A stretch of 64,000 nucleotides of DNA from Candidatus Borreliella tachyglossi (GTDB taxonomy: Bacteria > Spirochaetota > Spirochaetia > Borreliales > Borreliaceae). The position numbers were made by a program, and so were the translations under genes. Below, one piece after another: positions 9,208 to 17,742 of this stretch. Below the pieces are notes generated by a model that made no database searches, was not told the DNA's origin, and saw nothing but the letters and a program-made list of their open reading frames with translations. The DNA is taken from contig NZ_CP025785.1 of assembly GCF_003076595.1 (NCBI RefSeq), positions 588,398 through 652,397 of the forward strand. Reading direction: 5' to 3'. Position 1 is the stretch's first letter. Every line of letters begins with the position of its first letter.

Positions 9208-9726
9208 TTATATAAACCAGACCCTAAGGCCAAGTCCTGCAAAGATCTCCCATCTTTGAGCCAAATTGCCACCACCACCCCAAATATTGATACCAGGTCC
9301 TGCTTTTAAGAATATGTCAAAGCTTCTTTTGACAATTGCAAAATTTAGTATGAAGGATAATCTTCCTCCAATATTCATCGAATTGTAAATTCTATGAGTA
9401 TTTTCCCATTCTGATATCCACCATAACCCATAAAGACCAATTCCAATTGACATATCTATCATATGCGATTCTTCAGAGAAATTAAATGTGGATATAATGA
9501 AATCTAAAGAAGCAAACATTGTATCAAAATTTTTAAATAAGTTTTTTAAGCCATTGTAAATTCCAATTTCTACTTCGATTTTTTGACCAAAATTTAGTTG
9601 GAATGTGCTTGGAAATGGACCCAGAATCCCTATTCCAAAGAAACCTCGATTTGGATACACATCGTTTGCTGAAATATTAAAAGAAATGCTTAGTAATAAG
9701 ATTGGAATTAATATAAATGTTTTCAT
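9208..9726 (-). CDS. Small exported beta-barrel-like membrane protein, paralogue 2
   Basis: 172 residues. Signal peptide (hydrophobic 4-16, probable cut after NISA, residue 20). The mature part shares with the third paralogue NRGFFGIGILGPFP/ARGKFGAGLLLPFP, LFKNFDTMFASLDFI/LFRDWKTLFLALDYI and the C-terminal FAGLGLRVWF, so the two are clear duplicates; resemblance to paralogue 1 is weaker. An aromatic residue next to last and the strand pattern suggest an outer-membrane barrel. AAAGGAAAAG before the ATG serves as ribosome site. Function unknown. Confidence 0.7.
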   Translation of the reverse strand: MKTFILIPILLLSISFNISANDVYPNRGFFGIGILGPFPSTFQLNFGQKIEVEIGIYNGLKNLFKNFDTMFASLDFIISTFNFSEESHMIDMSIGIGLYGLWWISEWENTHRIYNSMNIGGRLSFILNFAIVKRSFDIFLKAGPGINIWGGGGNLAQRWEIFAGLGLRVWFI

Positions 9727-10090
9727 GCTTTTCCTTTAAGATAGATACTTCTCTTAATTATTAGTATATACTTAATTGCTTGTAAACGTAAATAAGTAGT
9801 TGCAAGCAATTTTTAACAAAATGCTTATTTTAAAATTTCAGTAAATTTAATATTTATAATATTTCTAAAAATATTATAAGGAATGCTTAGTGCTTAATAA
9901 TTATCACGATTTTAGTTCTCTTAGAGCTGTATAATAAAGTATGTCAGCAATGAATTTTATTTATACGACGTTATTTTAATTAATTAATTTTTAGATGAGA
10001 ACAGTGTTGAGATTGTTTAATATTAAAGCTTTGTTGTTTTATGTAAAGAAAAGAAGTAGGTTATTGCTCCTTTTCTTTATATACAAGTTT
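9727..10090. other. Gene-free gap between exported-protein paralogues 2 and 3
   Basis: I see no protein gene here. It holds an 11-bp all-AT inverted repeat with a CTAA loop (9854-9879), a 9-bp inverted repeat followed by TTTTT on the plus strand (9774-9814), and the probable terminator of paralogue 3 (10044-10079). A TATAAT at about 9942 on the plus strand leads only to a 12-codon frame. Confidence 0.4.
10044..10079 (-). terminator. Hairpin after exported-protein paralogue 3
   Basis: A 10-bp perfect stem (10044-10053 with 10070-10079), loop of 16 bases, 11 bases past the stop codon. The stem is AT-rich and the T-tract on the minus strand is short, so termination may be weak. Confidence 0.45.
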
Positions 10091-10606
10091 TTATGCAAAC
10101 CAGACTCTAAGACCAAGTCCTGCAAATACTTCCCATCTGAACCCAACACCTTTGCTCCAAATATTTAGTCCAAGACCAGGTGCTACTTTTAAAAATACGT
10201 CGAATTTTTTTCTAACTACTGCAAGATTTAAAATCAGTGGTAATCTGGCCCCCAAACTCATTGGCCCATGATTTGCTTGATTACTTCCCCACCTTGAGAA
10301 CCATATTGTTCCATAAGCACCACCCCCAACAGCAAAATCTAGTATATTAGCTGCTCCTGAAAAAGTAAATGTATAGAAAATGTAGTCTAGTGCAAGAAAT
10401 AAAGTTTTCCAATCCCTAAATAGGTTATTTGAACCAGCATAAAGACCAAAATCTATATCAACATTACCAATACTCAATTCTAATGCAATTGGAAATGGCA
10501 ATAAAAGCCCTGCTCCAAATTTACCCCTTGCTGTTGATGTTGAATCTGCAAAAGTATATGTTGCAAGTAGTATAAGTATTGAGGCAAGCATAATCCTTTT
10601 TGTCAT
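10091..10606 (-). CDS. Small exported beta-barrel-like membrane protein, paralogue 3
   Basis: 171 residues. Signal peptide likely cut after TFA (residue 20). It is close to paralogue 2 along its whole length and ends in GLGLRVWFA. AAGGAG lies 8 bases before the ATG. Each of the three paralogues has its own long leader and spacing, so they may be separately transcribed. Surface or periplasmic-face roles such as adhesion, nutrient passage or lipid handling are possible but not shown by the sequence. Confidence 0.7.
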   Translation of the reverse strand: MTKRIMLASILILLATYTFADSTSTARGKFGAGLLLPFPIALELSIGNVDIDFGLYAGSNNLFRDWKTLFLALDYIFYTFTFSGAANILDFAVGGGAYGTIWFSRWGSNQANHGPMSLGARLPLILNLAVVRKKFDVFLKVAPGLGLNIWSKGVGFRWEVFAGLGLRVWFA

Positions 10607-11167
10607 AATTTTTCTCCTTAATTATATATTATAAATATGATTATAATATATAATTATATATAAAACAAATCCAATGGATTTGTGATAGAGAAGTACTTTT
10701 GGGTAATATTATGGCTTAATCCAGCCTTAGATTCCTACAATAAATTTCTCTTTATTGAAAAAAATCTTTTGCTAGGTGTTTGACCAGTAAGAATTTATGG
10801 GGTAGTTTTGATATTCATTTAGAAATTAATATTTATGATTTTTATCAGATTGTTTTGTATTAAATTCCATTCTTATTTTCATTATAGACTTGTTTGAATT
10901 AGGTTTTTAAAGTTTTTTTGCGGATATATGTTTGTTATAAACAAGGATTAAAGATGTTATGCTGCATAGCAGTTTTTATCGGCATTTATATTTTTATCCT
11001 TAATTATATTAGCTTTTATGTATATTATGAACAATATTTTATATTCATTTAGTATTTAAATTTTTGATTTATAATTGGTATTTAATAGTATGTAAAATAA
11101 TGTGAGGTGTAATAATTCACTTTATTACGCTTTATTTAATGATTAGTTATATTATTAAGAGGCATTT
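10607..11167. other. Long gap upstream of the cheW2 operon
   Basis: 561 bases with no convincing gene. It contains an 8-bp perfect hairpin with a 3-base loop (10665-10683), a GTG frame of 33 codons with no ribosome site (10682-10783), and a 7-bp inverted repeat (11109-11115 with 11122-11128) about 40 bases before cheW2. The promoters of paralogue 3 and of the chemotaxis operon must lie here. Confidence 0.4.
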
Positions 11168-11707
11168 ATGGAATTAGAAACCGATATACAAGATACATTA
11201 AGTCAGTATCTTTTGTTTAGTTTGGATGAACTTTATGCTATCGAGGTTAGGTATGTGGTTGAAGTATTGGAATATACTCAAATATCAAAAATACCAAGAA
11301 CTCCTGATTATATGGCAGGGATTATTAACAATCGAGGCAAAATAGTTCCAATAATTGACATAAGACGACAATTTGGCATGGAAGCTCGCAAAGTTAATTA
11401 TGATGAAATTAAGAAAACCAAGGAAGTGGATGTTTCAAACATCATTATATTAAGTCTAACATATGAAGGAGATGAATTTAATCTTGGAATTTTGGTAGAT
11501 TGTGTTAATGAAGTTCTTGAATTAGATCCATCTAATATTGATGATGCTCCAAAGATTGGTGCGGGGTTCAATTCAAGATTTATCTCAGGCATTGGCAAGA
11601 GTAATAATCGATTTATTATTATCCTTGATATAGACAATTTATTTGATGTTAAAGAGCTTTCCAAATTTAGAAATACTACAATACATGACCCTAATAGTAA
11701 GAACTAG
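11168..11707 (+). CDS. cheW2: Chemotaxis coupling protein CheW2
   Basis: 179 residues, one CheW (SH3-like) domain. It couples receptor arrays to the CheA kinase in the cytoplasm. YLLFSLDELYAIEVRYVVEVL and MAGIINNRGKIVPIIDIRR are the usual core blocks. AAGAGG precedes the ATG. First gene of an operon: 14 bases to the STAS gene, 24 to cheA1. In B. burgdorferi this operon is separate from the cheA2 cluster that drives motility under laboratory conditions. Confidence 0.93.
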   Translation: MELETDIQDTLSQYLLFSLDELYAIEVRYVVEVLEYTQISKIPRTPDYMAGIINNRGKIVPIIDIRRQFGMEARKVNYDEIKKTKEVDVSNIIILSLTYEGDEFNLGILVDCVNEVLELDPSNIDDAPKIGAGFNSRFISGIGKSNNRFIIILDIDNLFDVKELSKFRNTTIHDPNSKN

Positions 11708-11721
11708 GAGTTTCAAGAATT

Positions 11722-12033
11722 ATGATTTATAAGCCAGAAGGAGAACTTGTAATAAACAGCATTTTCAAAGTTAAGGAAGATCTTTTAAATATTTTCAAAG
11801 AGATGAAAGAAGGTGATGCTCTTACTATCGATCTTTCAAGTGTGGAAAAAATAGATATTACTTTTATACAAATTTTGTATGCGTCCAATAAATATGCTAG
11901 GAATAAGAATTTGTTTGTAAAGATAGGATATCCATCTGATGAAGTTTTAAGTTCATTGCTACATGGTGGATTTTTAAATGACATTGAAGATATTGACCAC
12001 TTGGATTTAGGACTTAGTTTGATTGAATTTTAG
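11722..12033 (+). CDS. STAS-domain protein (anti-sigma-factor-antagonist fold)
   Basis: 103 residues forming a single STAS domain, BB0566 position. The block LTIDLSSVEKIDITFIQIL corresponds to the loop that carries the phosphorylated Ser in SpoIIAA-type proteins, but here the residue after Asp is Ile and the next is Thr, so control by phosphorylation at the usual site is doubtful. Placed between cheW2 and cheA1 it probably acts as a protein-protein adaptor for the chemotaxis kinase; that role is inferred from context only. Confidence 0.8.
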   Translation: MIYKPEGELVINSIFKVKEDLLNIFKEMKEGDALTIDLSSVEKIDITFIQILYASNKYARNKNLFVKIGYPSDEVLSSLLHGGFLNDIEDIDHLDLGLSLIEF

Positions 12034-12057
12034 GTTTATGTATTTTAAGGAAAATTT

Positions 12058-14214
12058 ATGAATAGTAGCGATATGATTGATAAATTTAAAGATTCTTTTA
12101 AAGAAGAGTCGATAGAGAATATTTCAGATATTGAGCAGGCACTTTTAAATATTGAGTTTGAATCAGATCAAGAGGTTATTAATTCTATTTTTAGGAATTT
12201 TCATACAATAAAGGGTAGTGCTGGAATGTTTGGTTTTAATTTTACAGCTTCTCTTGTTCATGAAATAGAAACTGTGCTTGATTCTATAAAGGAAGGTCTT
12301 GACGAGTTTAGTCAGGCTACTGTTGACGCTACATTAATGGCAGTTGATTTTATTCGTGAACTTATTGAAGGCGATGAGGCTGTCGATGAGTCTGAATTTA
12401 AGAACCGTGAGAAAATTTTAGTAGATACAATTAAACAAGGATTGGGATTTGTTTCTGATATTGAGCTTAGTGGTGGTTCAACTTTAAGTTTTGATGAGAA
12501 ATCTCGGATAGAATCATCTGAAACTTTACAGTCTCAGAATCCTGTAGTAGATTCATCGGAGGGGGAAGATGGGTTTGCAGATGAAGCTTTGCATATTGCA
12601 ACTAAGGTCTATAAAATTCTTTTCTCACCTGCAAGGGGAATTTTATTCCATGGGCACAAACCAATCAATTTGCTAAAAAAATTATTAAACTTGGGAAGTG
12701 GACAAATTAAAGCTAGAGTAAGCAATATTCCTGATTTAGAGTTAATATCTCCTGATAACGTTTATGTTGGATGGGAAATAAAGCTAGAGACAGAAGAGAG
12801 TAAAACTTCTATAGAGGATATTTTTATGTTTCTAGATGAACAGTCTAAGGTAAGCGTTGAAGAAGTTAATGTAGATTATGAAATACCAGAGGATTTTGAG
12901 CTTGACTCCTTGGGGGGCAATGAAGATAAGGACGATGAGAGAGTATCTTTTAAGGAAAAGGAATCTTTATCTAAAGAAGCAGACAGTAGGATGACTTCTA
13001 AGGGCGATGGGGCAAATTTTAATTTACATGATGCTACAGCTAAGAGCAAGGTTAATATTGCAAGCATTAGGGTTGATTCGAAGAAGTTAGATCACTTAGT
13101 AAATCTTGTTGGCGAGCTTGTTACAATCCAGTCTAAGCTTTCAAAGGAATCTGAGAATAGAAATAGTAGTGTTTTAAATTCGATTTCAGCTGAATTTTCG
13201 TTGCTTATTAATGAGCTTAGAGATTATACTACAGGACTTCGAACAGTTCCTATTGAAATTTTATTTGTAAAATTTCAAAGAATAGTGAAGGATTTATCTG
13301 CTCAGTTGGGTAAATCAATTCTTTATCATACTCAAGGTGGCGACACTGTACTTGACAAGAGTATTATCGAGAAGCTAAATGAACCTTTGGTGCATTTAAT
13401 CAGAAACTCAATTGACCATGGAATTGAGTCAGTTGATGAGCGAGTTAGGGTTGGAAAGGATCCTAAGGGTGTAATTAAGCTTTCTGCCCACCAATCGGGG
13501 GATTCTGTTATTGTTATTATTGAGGATGATGGTAGAGGACTTAATAGGAATAAGATAATTAAGAAGGCTGTGGAGAAAAATATAATATCGGAGGCTGTTT
13601 CAAAGACTTTATCCGATGCGGATGTTTATAATTTAATTTTTGAGCTTGGATTTTCAACAGCTAGTGTTATCACTAATATATCAGGGCGCGGTGTTGGAAT
13701 GGATGTTGTTAGGAAGCAAGTGGAATCTCTTAGGGGCAATGTTATTCTTGAGAGTGAGCTTGGAAAATATACTAGGACAAAGTTAATTTTTCCTTTGACT
13801 TTGGCAATTATTGAAGGTTGGCTGGTAAGGGTTATGAATGAGCATTTTATTGTTCCTCTTTCTAGTGTTGAGTCTTGTCTTGAGGCTGATAAGTTGATTT
13901 CTAAAAGGTATGGACTTGACGGTAGCAATAATGTTATGAATTATAGAGGAAGCATGATTAGCTTTATACGCCTTCGAGAGTTTTTTGAAATTTCTAATGA
14001 ACAAAATGACAATGAGCATGTTGTTGTTGTTAATACAAATAGTGGCAAAATAGGGATTGTAGTTGATGAGGTGTTAGGTCAGCATCAAACTGTTATTAAG
14101 GCTTTAGGTAAAATTTATTCTAAGGTAGAGGGAGTTTCTGGAGCTACAATACTTGGAGATGGGAGTCTGGCGTTAGTTATTGATATTGATACAATAACTA
14201 AAATGATAAGATAG
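12058..14214 (+). CDS. cheA1: Chemotaxis histidine kinase CheA1
   Basis: 718 residues. Hpt domain at 1-130 with phospho-His49 (FHTIKGSAGMFG); a P2-like domain about 180-265; dimerisation helices from 336 (VDSKKLDHLVNLVGELV); GHKL ATPase about 430-570 with N box LVHLIRNSIDHG, EDDGRGL and SGRGVGMDVV; CheW-like domain 577-715. All catalytic motifs are present. It should phosphorylate CheY2 and CheB2 encoded downstream. From the literature, CheA2 rather than CheA1 is needed for chemotaxis in B. burgdorferi, so this kinase probably serves another stage of the life cycle. Confidence 0.95.
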   Translation: MNSSDMIDKFKDSFKEESIENISDIEQALLNIEFESDQEVINSIFRNFHTIKGSAGMFGFNFTASLVHEIETVLDSIKEGLDEFSQATVDATLMAVDFIRELIEGDEAVDESEFKNREKILVDTIKQGLGFVSDIELSGGSTLSFDEKSRIESSETLQSQNPVVDSSEGEDGFADEALHIATKVYKILFSPARGILFHGHKPINLLKKLLNLGSGQIKARVSNIPDLELISPDNVYVGWEIKLETEESKTSIEDIFMFLDEQSKVSVEEVNVDYEIPEDFELDSLGGNEDKDDERVSFKEKESLSKEADSRMTSKGDGANFNLHDATAKSKVNIASIRVDSKKLDHLVNLVGELVTIQSKLSKESENRNSSVLNSISAEFSLLINELRDYTTGLRTVPIEILFVKFQRIVKDLSAQLGKSILYHTQGGDTVLDKSIIEKLNEPLVHLIRNSIDHGIESVDERVRVGKDPKGVIKLSAHQSGDSVIVIIEDDGRGLNRNKIIKKAVEKNIISEAVSKTLSDADVYNLIFELGFSTASVITNISGRGVGMDVVRKQVESLRGNVILESELGKYTRTKLIFPLTLAIIEGWLVRVMNEHFIVPLSSVESCLEADKLISKRYGLDGSNNVMNYRGSMISFIRLREFFEISNEQNDNEHVVVVNTNSGKIGIVVDEVLGQHQTVIKALGKIYSKVEGVSGATILGDGSLALVIDIDTITKMIR

Positions 14215-14274
14215 AAAATTCTTTAACATGTATTTTTGTTTTTATAAGGTAGAGGTAAGTATTAAAAGATAATA

Positions 14275-15426
14275 ATGAAAATATTGATAGTTGATATTCA
14301 AGGTCTTATAAGACAGGTTTTTGTTAGGGCTTTTAATAGAGATGTGGATGTTGAGATATTAAATCCGGGTTCTAATTCTTTAAACCTTATTAATGTGTTT
14401 TTACAGAAATTTCCCGATTTGGTTATTATTGACGAGAATACAGCTAGGTCTAATTTTGGAAGTGCTCTTAATAATGTTCTTAATAATATTTCACTTCCTG
14501 TTGTCTTTATAGCAGAGGATGAGATTTCTCCAAACTTTGGATTTCTTGAAGCTAAGAAAGATAAAATTAAGTTAGTAATAAATAAACTTAACTTTAGGCT
14601 TACAATTAATTTATTTAGAAGTGAATATTTAAGTTTAATAAAATCTGAGGTAAGGAAAGTTGCGAGCAATAAACTTATTACTTCTTTTGATGTTAAAAGG
14701 ATTAAAGCTCCTGAATCTTCGGATAAGTTTGAGACTAGAAAATCTAATGTAGATATTTCTAGTGTAACAAAGAGTTATAAAGTTGCAGATATTATTAATG
14801 TTGCTCCTAAGAATGATCCTGATATTGTTATAAAATATCAGGGAGTCATTAATAGACAAAAAACTGGAAAAGTGATTTTTGTTGGATCTTCAACGGGTGG
14901 TACTGAAGCTTTAAGAGTTTTTTTAAAGTTTTTTAGGAAAGATTCTCCTCCAATTGTCATTGTCCAACATATGCCAGGAGGATTTACAACATCTTTTGCA
15001 AGAAGTTTAAATAATGAGCTTGAGGTTGATGTGAAAGAGGCTGAGGATGGCGATGTTTTAAGGACAGGTCTTGTAATCATTGCCAATGGTAATTATCATT
15101 TAGTTGTCAAATATGCTAATGGAAGCTATTTTGTGAATTTATTAGATGGTCCTTTAGTTAGTAGACATAAGCCTTCTGTTAATGTATTGTTTCGTTCTGC
15201 TGCTATGTATGCTGGAGAGAATGCTATTGGTGTTATGCTTACAGGAATGGGAGATGATGGGGCTGTTTGTATGCTTGAGATGAAGAAGAATGGTTCGTAT
15301 AATATTGCTCAGGATCAACAAACATCTGTGGTATTTGGTATGCCTATGGAAGCAATAAAAATAGGTGCTGTAGATAAGATTCTTCCTTTAAATAAAATAC
15401 CTGAATATATTCTGAGGAGGTCTTAA
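14275..15426 (+). CDS. cheB2: Chemotaxis methylesterase/deamidase CheB2 with degenerate receiver
   Basis: 383 residues. The C-terminal methylesterase domain (from about 197) has a complete triad: Ser206 in GSSTGG, His232 in QHMPGG, Asp328 in GMGDDG. The N-terminal receiver-like domain keeps a possible phospho-acceptor Asp53 (LVIIDEN) but has only one acidic residue at the usual DD pocket (VDIQG) and no KP motif (NKLNF). Control by CheA phosphorylation may therefore be weak or absent. It overlaps the next start codon by one base (TAATG), so translation is coupled. Confidence 0.92.
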   Translation: MKILIVDIQGLIRQVFVRAFNRDVDVEILNPGSNSLNLINVFLQKFPDLVIIDENTARSNFGSALNNVLNNISLPVVFIAEDEISPNFGFLEAKKDKIKLVINKLNFRLTINLFRSEYLSLIKSEVRKVASNKLITSFDVKRIKAPESSDKFETRKSNVDISSVTKSYKVADIINVAPKNDPDIVIKYQGVINRQKTGKVIFVGSSTGGTEALRVFLKFFRKDSPPIVIVQHMPGGFTTSFARSLNNELEVDVKEAEDGDVLRTGLVIIANGNYHLVVKYANGSYFVNLLDGPLVSRHKPSVNVLFRSAAMYAGENAIGVMLTGMGDDGAVCMLEMKKNGSYNIAQDQQTSVVFGMPMEAIKIGAVDKILPLNKIPEYILRRS

Positions 15427-17198
15427 TGAGAGATAATGATAAACCTTTGGATATTAACTTGCATATTGATAAATTGTTTACTGAGCTTGAAACTTTTGAT
15501 ACTCGTTCAAGACAGATTTATTCCAACTTAAGTAAAGCAATTCCTAAAATAATAGAGAAACTTTCAAAAGATATTAAAGATTTGTCTTTTAATATTGGTT
15601 TTATTTCTGACCTTGACATTGACAATGATTATTCTTTAAATAATTTTATCTATAAAGTAATAAGAGTATTAAATGATTTTGTCTCTTATTTTAATTCTTC
15701 AACAGATTCACTTGAGATTCAGTTTGGCACAATAAGAGATAAGGTTAAGGATATTGAGATACTTGAAGATGTTATTGAAAGGATGAAGAAGAGCTCTCTT
15801 GATATGGAAATAATGTCAATTAATACATTAACTGTTGCCATGAGGGCTGGACGGGCAGGGGGAGCGTTTTCTTATATTACAAATGAGATTAAGATTTTGA
15901 CTCAATCTATGATTAAGCAAGCAGATCAGCTTACTAGTAGGGGTAGAGATGTTAAGGTTGGACTTGATCGTGCTAAGGATCAAGTGCTTGAAAATAATAC
16001 AGCTGAGAATAAAATTCTTGAAGAATTTAAAGGCAATTTAATTAAAAATATAGATGAATTCTCAGGAGAGATTGGAGAAGTTATTGCTTTTTATGATGGT
16101 ATATTGGGTATACTTAATGAGTTTAAATTTAAGTTTGTGAATGCTGTCTCTTATCTGCAGTTTCAAGATAGACTTACTCAGTCTTTGTATCATTTAAATA
16201 TTATGTATTCAAATATTGACGTTTTTAAATTTAGAGATATAAATGAACTTCAAAAATTGAAAGTTTTATCCGTTTTTACAGAATCATCCAAGATGATAAT
16301 TAGAGATGTGATTGACAAATTGGATGAAAATTTATTTGTGTTTGAAGGATTTGTTGACGCATCTATTTCTTCTATTCAGAGCATCAATGATTTAAAATCA
16401 GATAATTCTTTATATATTGATATTTCAAGAACTGTGGAATCTTTTGCGGTGATTTTATCAAATTTGCTTAAAAGAATTGATGATGTTGAGAAAAATAATT
16501 CTAACTTTTTAAGTCTTTATTATGAACAGATTAAGCTTGTTAAGTCTTTAGAGTTTATGTTTGCAAATATTTCAGATATTTCTTCTAGATTTCAAAATAT
16601 TAATATCGCTTCTAAAATAGAGGTTGTAAAGAGAATTGAACTTGAGGATATGGAAGGTAATATTTCTGAGATGTCAAAGATTATTAGTAATATTGATTTT
16701 AATATCAATAAAGGACGAGAATTTTTAGACCAGATAATATTTTTCTTTGAAAAAGTTGTAAAGGATTATGATAACAGATTTTATCTTGAGAAAACTTATT
16801 TTAATAAGTTCAAGAAATTATTCATGGAAATAAGGAGTAATATTTTCGAGATAAAAAATATTGCTATTGACAATATTTTATCTTATGAAATATTTCCGGT
16901 TGATTTTTTAGAAATATTTGAAGAAATAAAATTAGAAGTTTATAATGTTAAGGCTTTAAAAAATGGTCTTTTACATATTCAAGAGATTATAACCAATATG
17001 GAGGACGATATTAATCATAATCTTAACTTAGAACTATTGAAGAACGGCCTTAATTTTGTTGCAATTGAAGATAAGGAGTTTATTCGCAGAATTGCTAACA
17101 GATTTACTTTGTTTGTGCATAAGAAACATTTGCTATCCCTTATTGAGGATGAAAAAGATGTGCAATCATTGGACGAGGGTAGTGTAATTTTATTTTAA
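15426..17198 (+). CDS. Cytoplasmic coiled-coil protein with two degenerate MCP-tip-like hairpins (BB0569 position)
   Basis: 590 residues, no membrane segment, long amphipathic helices throughout. Around residues 105-190 the sequence SINTLTVAMRAGRAGGAFSY followed by ITNEIKILTQ copies the layout of an MCP signalling tip (NxLxLNAAIEAARAGExGxGFxVVAxEIxxLA). A weaker second copy lies near 380-440 (NINIASKIEVVKRIELEDM, then EISEMSK-type helix). It has no sensor, no HAMP and no response-regulator motifs. Lying between cheB2 and cheY2 it may bind CheA1/CheW2 as a receptor mimic or array scaffold; this is inference. Confidence 0.75.
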   Translation: MRDNDKPLDINLHIDKLFTELETFDTRSRQIYSNLSKAIPKIIEKLSKDIKDLSFNIGFISDLDIDNDYSLNNFIYKVIRVLNDFVSYFNSSTDSLEIQFGTIRDKVKDIEILEDVIERMKKSSLDMEIMSINTLTVAMRAGRAGGAFSYITNEIKILTQSMIKQADQLTSRGRDVKVGLDRAKDQVLENNTAENKILEEFKGNLIKNIDEFSGEIGEVIAFYDGILGILNEFKFKFVNAVSYLQFQDRLTQSLYHLNIMYSNIDVFKFRDINELQKLKVLSVFTESSKMIIRDVIDKLDENLFVFEGFVDASISSIQSINDLKSDNSLYIDISRTVESFAVILSNLLKRIDDVEKNNSNFLSLYYEQIKLVKSLEFMFANISDISSRFQNINIASKIEVVKRIELEDMEGNISEMSKIISNIDFNINKGREFLDQIIFFFEKVVKDYDNRFYLEKTYFNKFKKLFMEIRSNIFEIKNIAIDNILSYEIFPVDFLEIFEEIKLEVYNVKALKNGLLHIQEIITNMEDDINHNLNLELLKNGLNFVAIEDKEFIRRIANRFTLFVHKKHLLSLIEDEKDVQSLDEGSVILF

Positions 17199-17234
17199 TT
17201 TTTATATACTTTTACTTGTATTTAGGAGTGTCAC

Positions 17235-17609
17235 ATGCAAAAAAGAATTTTAGTCATAGATGACAATAGAGCTATTAGACAAAGCGTTGCTTATATTTTG
17301 GAGCAGAATGGTTTTGGAGTGTCTGAGGCAAAAGATGGACTGGAAGGTGTATCTAAATTTAAGGAGGCTGTTGGACAGAGTGATAAAGATTTTGATCTTA
17401 TTATTACGGATATAAATATGCCTAATTTAGATGGAATAGGAGTGATTAAGCAGATAAGAGAATTTGGAAGTTTTGTTCCGATACTTGTTTTAACTACGGA
17501 GTCCGAGCAGTCTAAAGTTGATGAAGGTCGTAAGGCTGGTGCAACTGGTTGGCTTGTTAAGCCTTTTAATCCTGATACTCTTATGCAAACAATATCTAAA
17601 ATATTTTAG
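17235..17609 (+). CDS. cheY2: Chemotaxis response regulator CheY2
   Basis: 124 residues, a single receiver domain. Acid pocket Asp9/Asp10, phospho-acceptor Asp59 (LIITDINMPNLDG), Thr87, Lys109 in VKPFNP: all conserved. AGGAG precedes the ATG. Last gene of the operon. Published work in B. burgdorferi found CheY2 dispensable for swimming but needed in infection, so its target may not be the flagellar motor. Confidence 0.95.
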   Translation: MQKRILVIDDNRAIRQSVAYILEQNGFGVSEAKDGLEGVSKFKEAVGQSDKDFDLIITDINMPNLDGIGVIKQIREFGSFVPILVLTTESEQSKVDEGRKAGATGWLVKPFNPDTLMQTISKIF

Positions 17610-17742
17610 CTCTTTTTGTTTTTAAAAAATTACACTTAAGGTTTTAGACATATTTCTTTTCAGTATAATTGGTTGTTAATATTTTATATTTAAGAGTGTC
17701 AAATGTTAATAATTAATTTATTATGATAGGAGGTATAGCCTT

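Noticed and set aside
10682-10783. 33-codon GTG frame before the cheW2 operon
   Set aside because: No ribosome site and no recognisable signal or membrane pattern; expected by chance in a 561-base gap.
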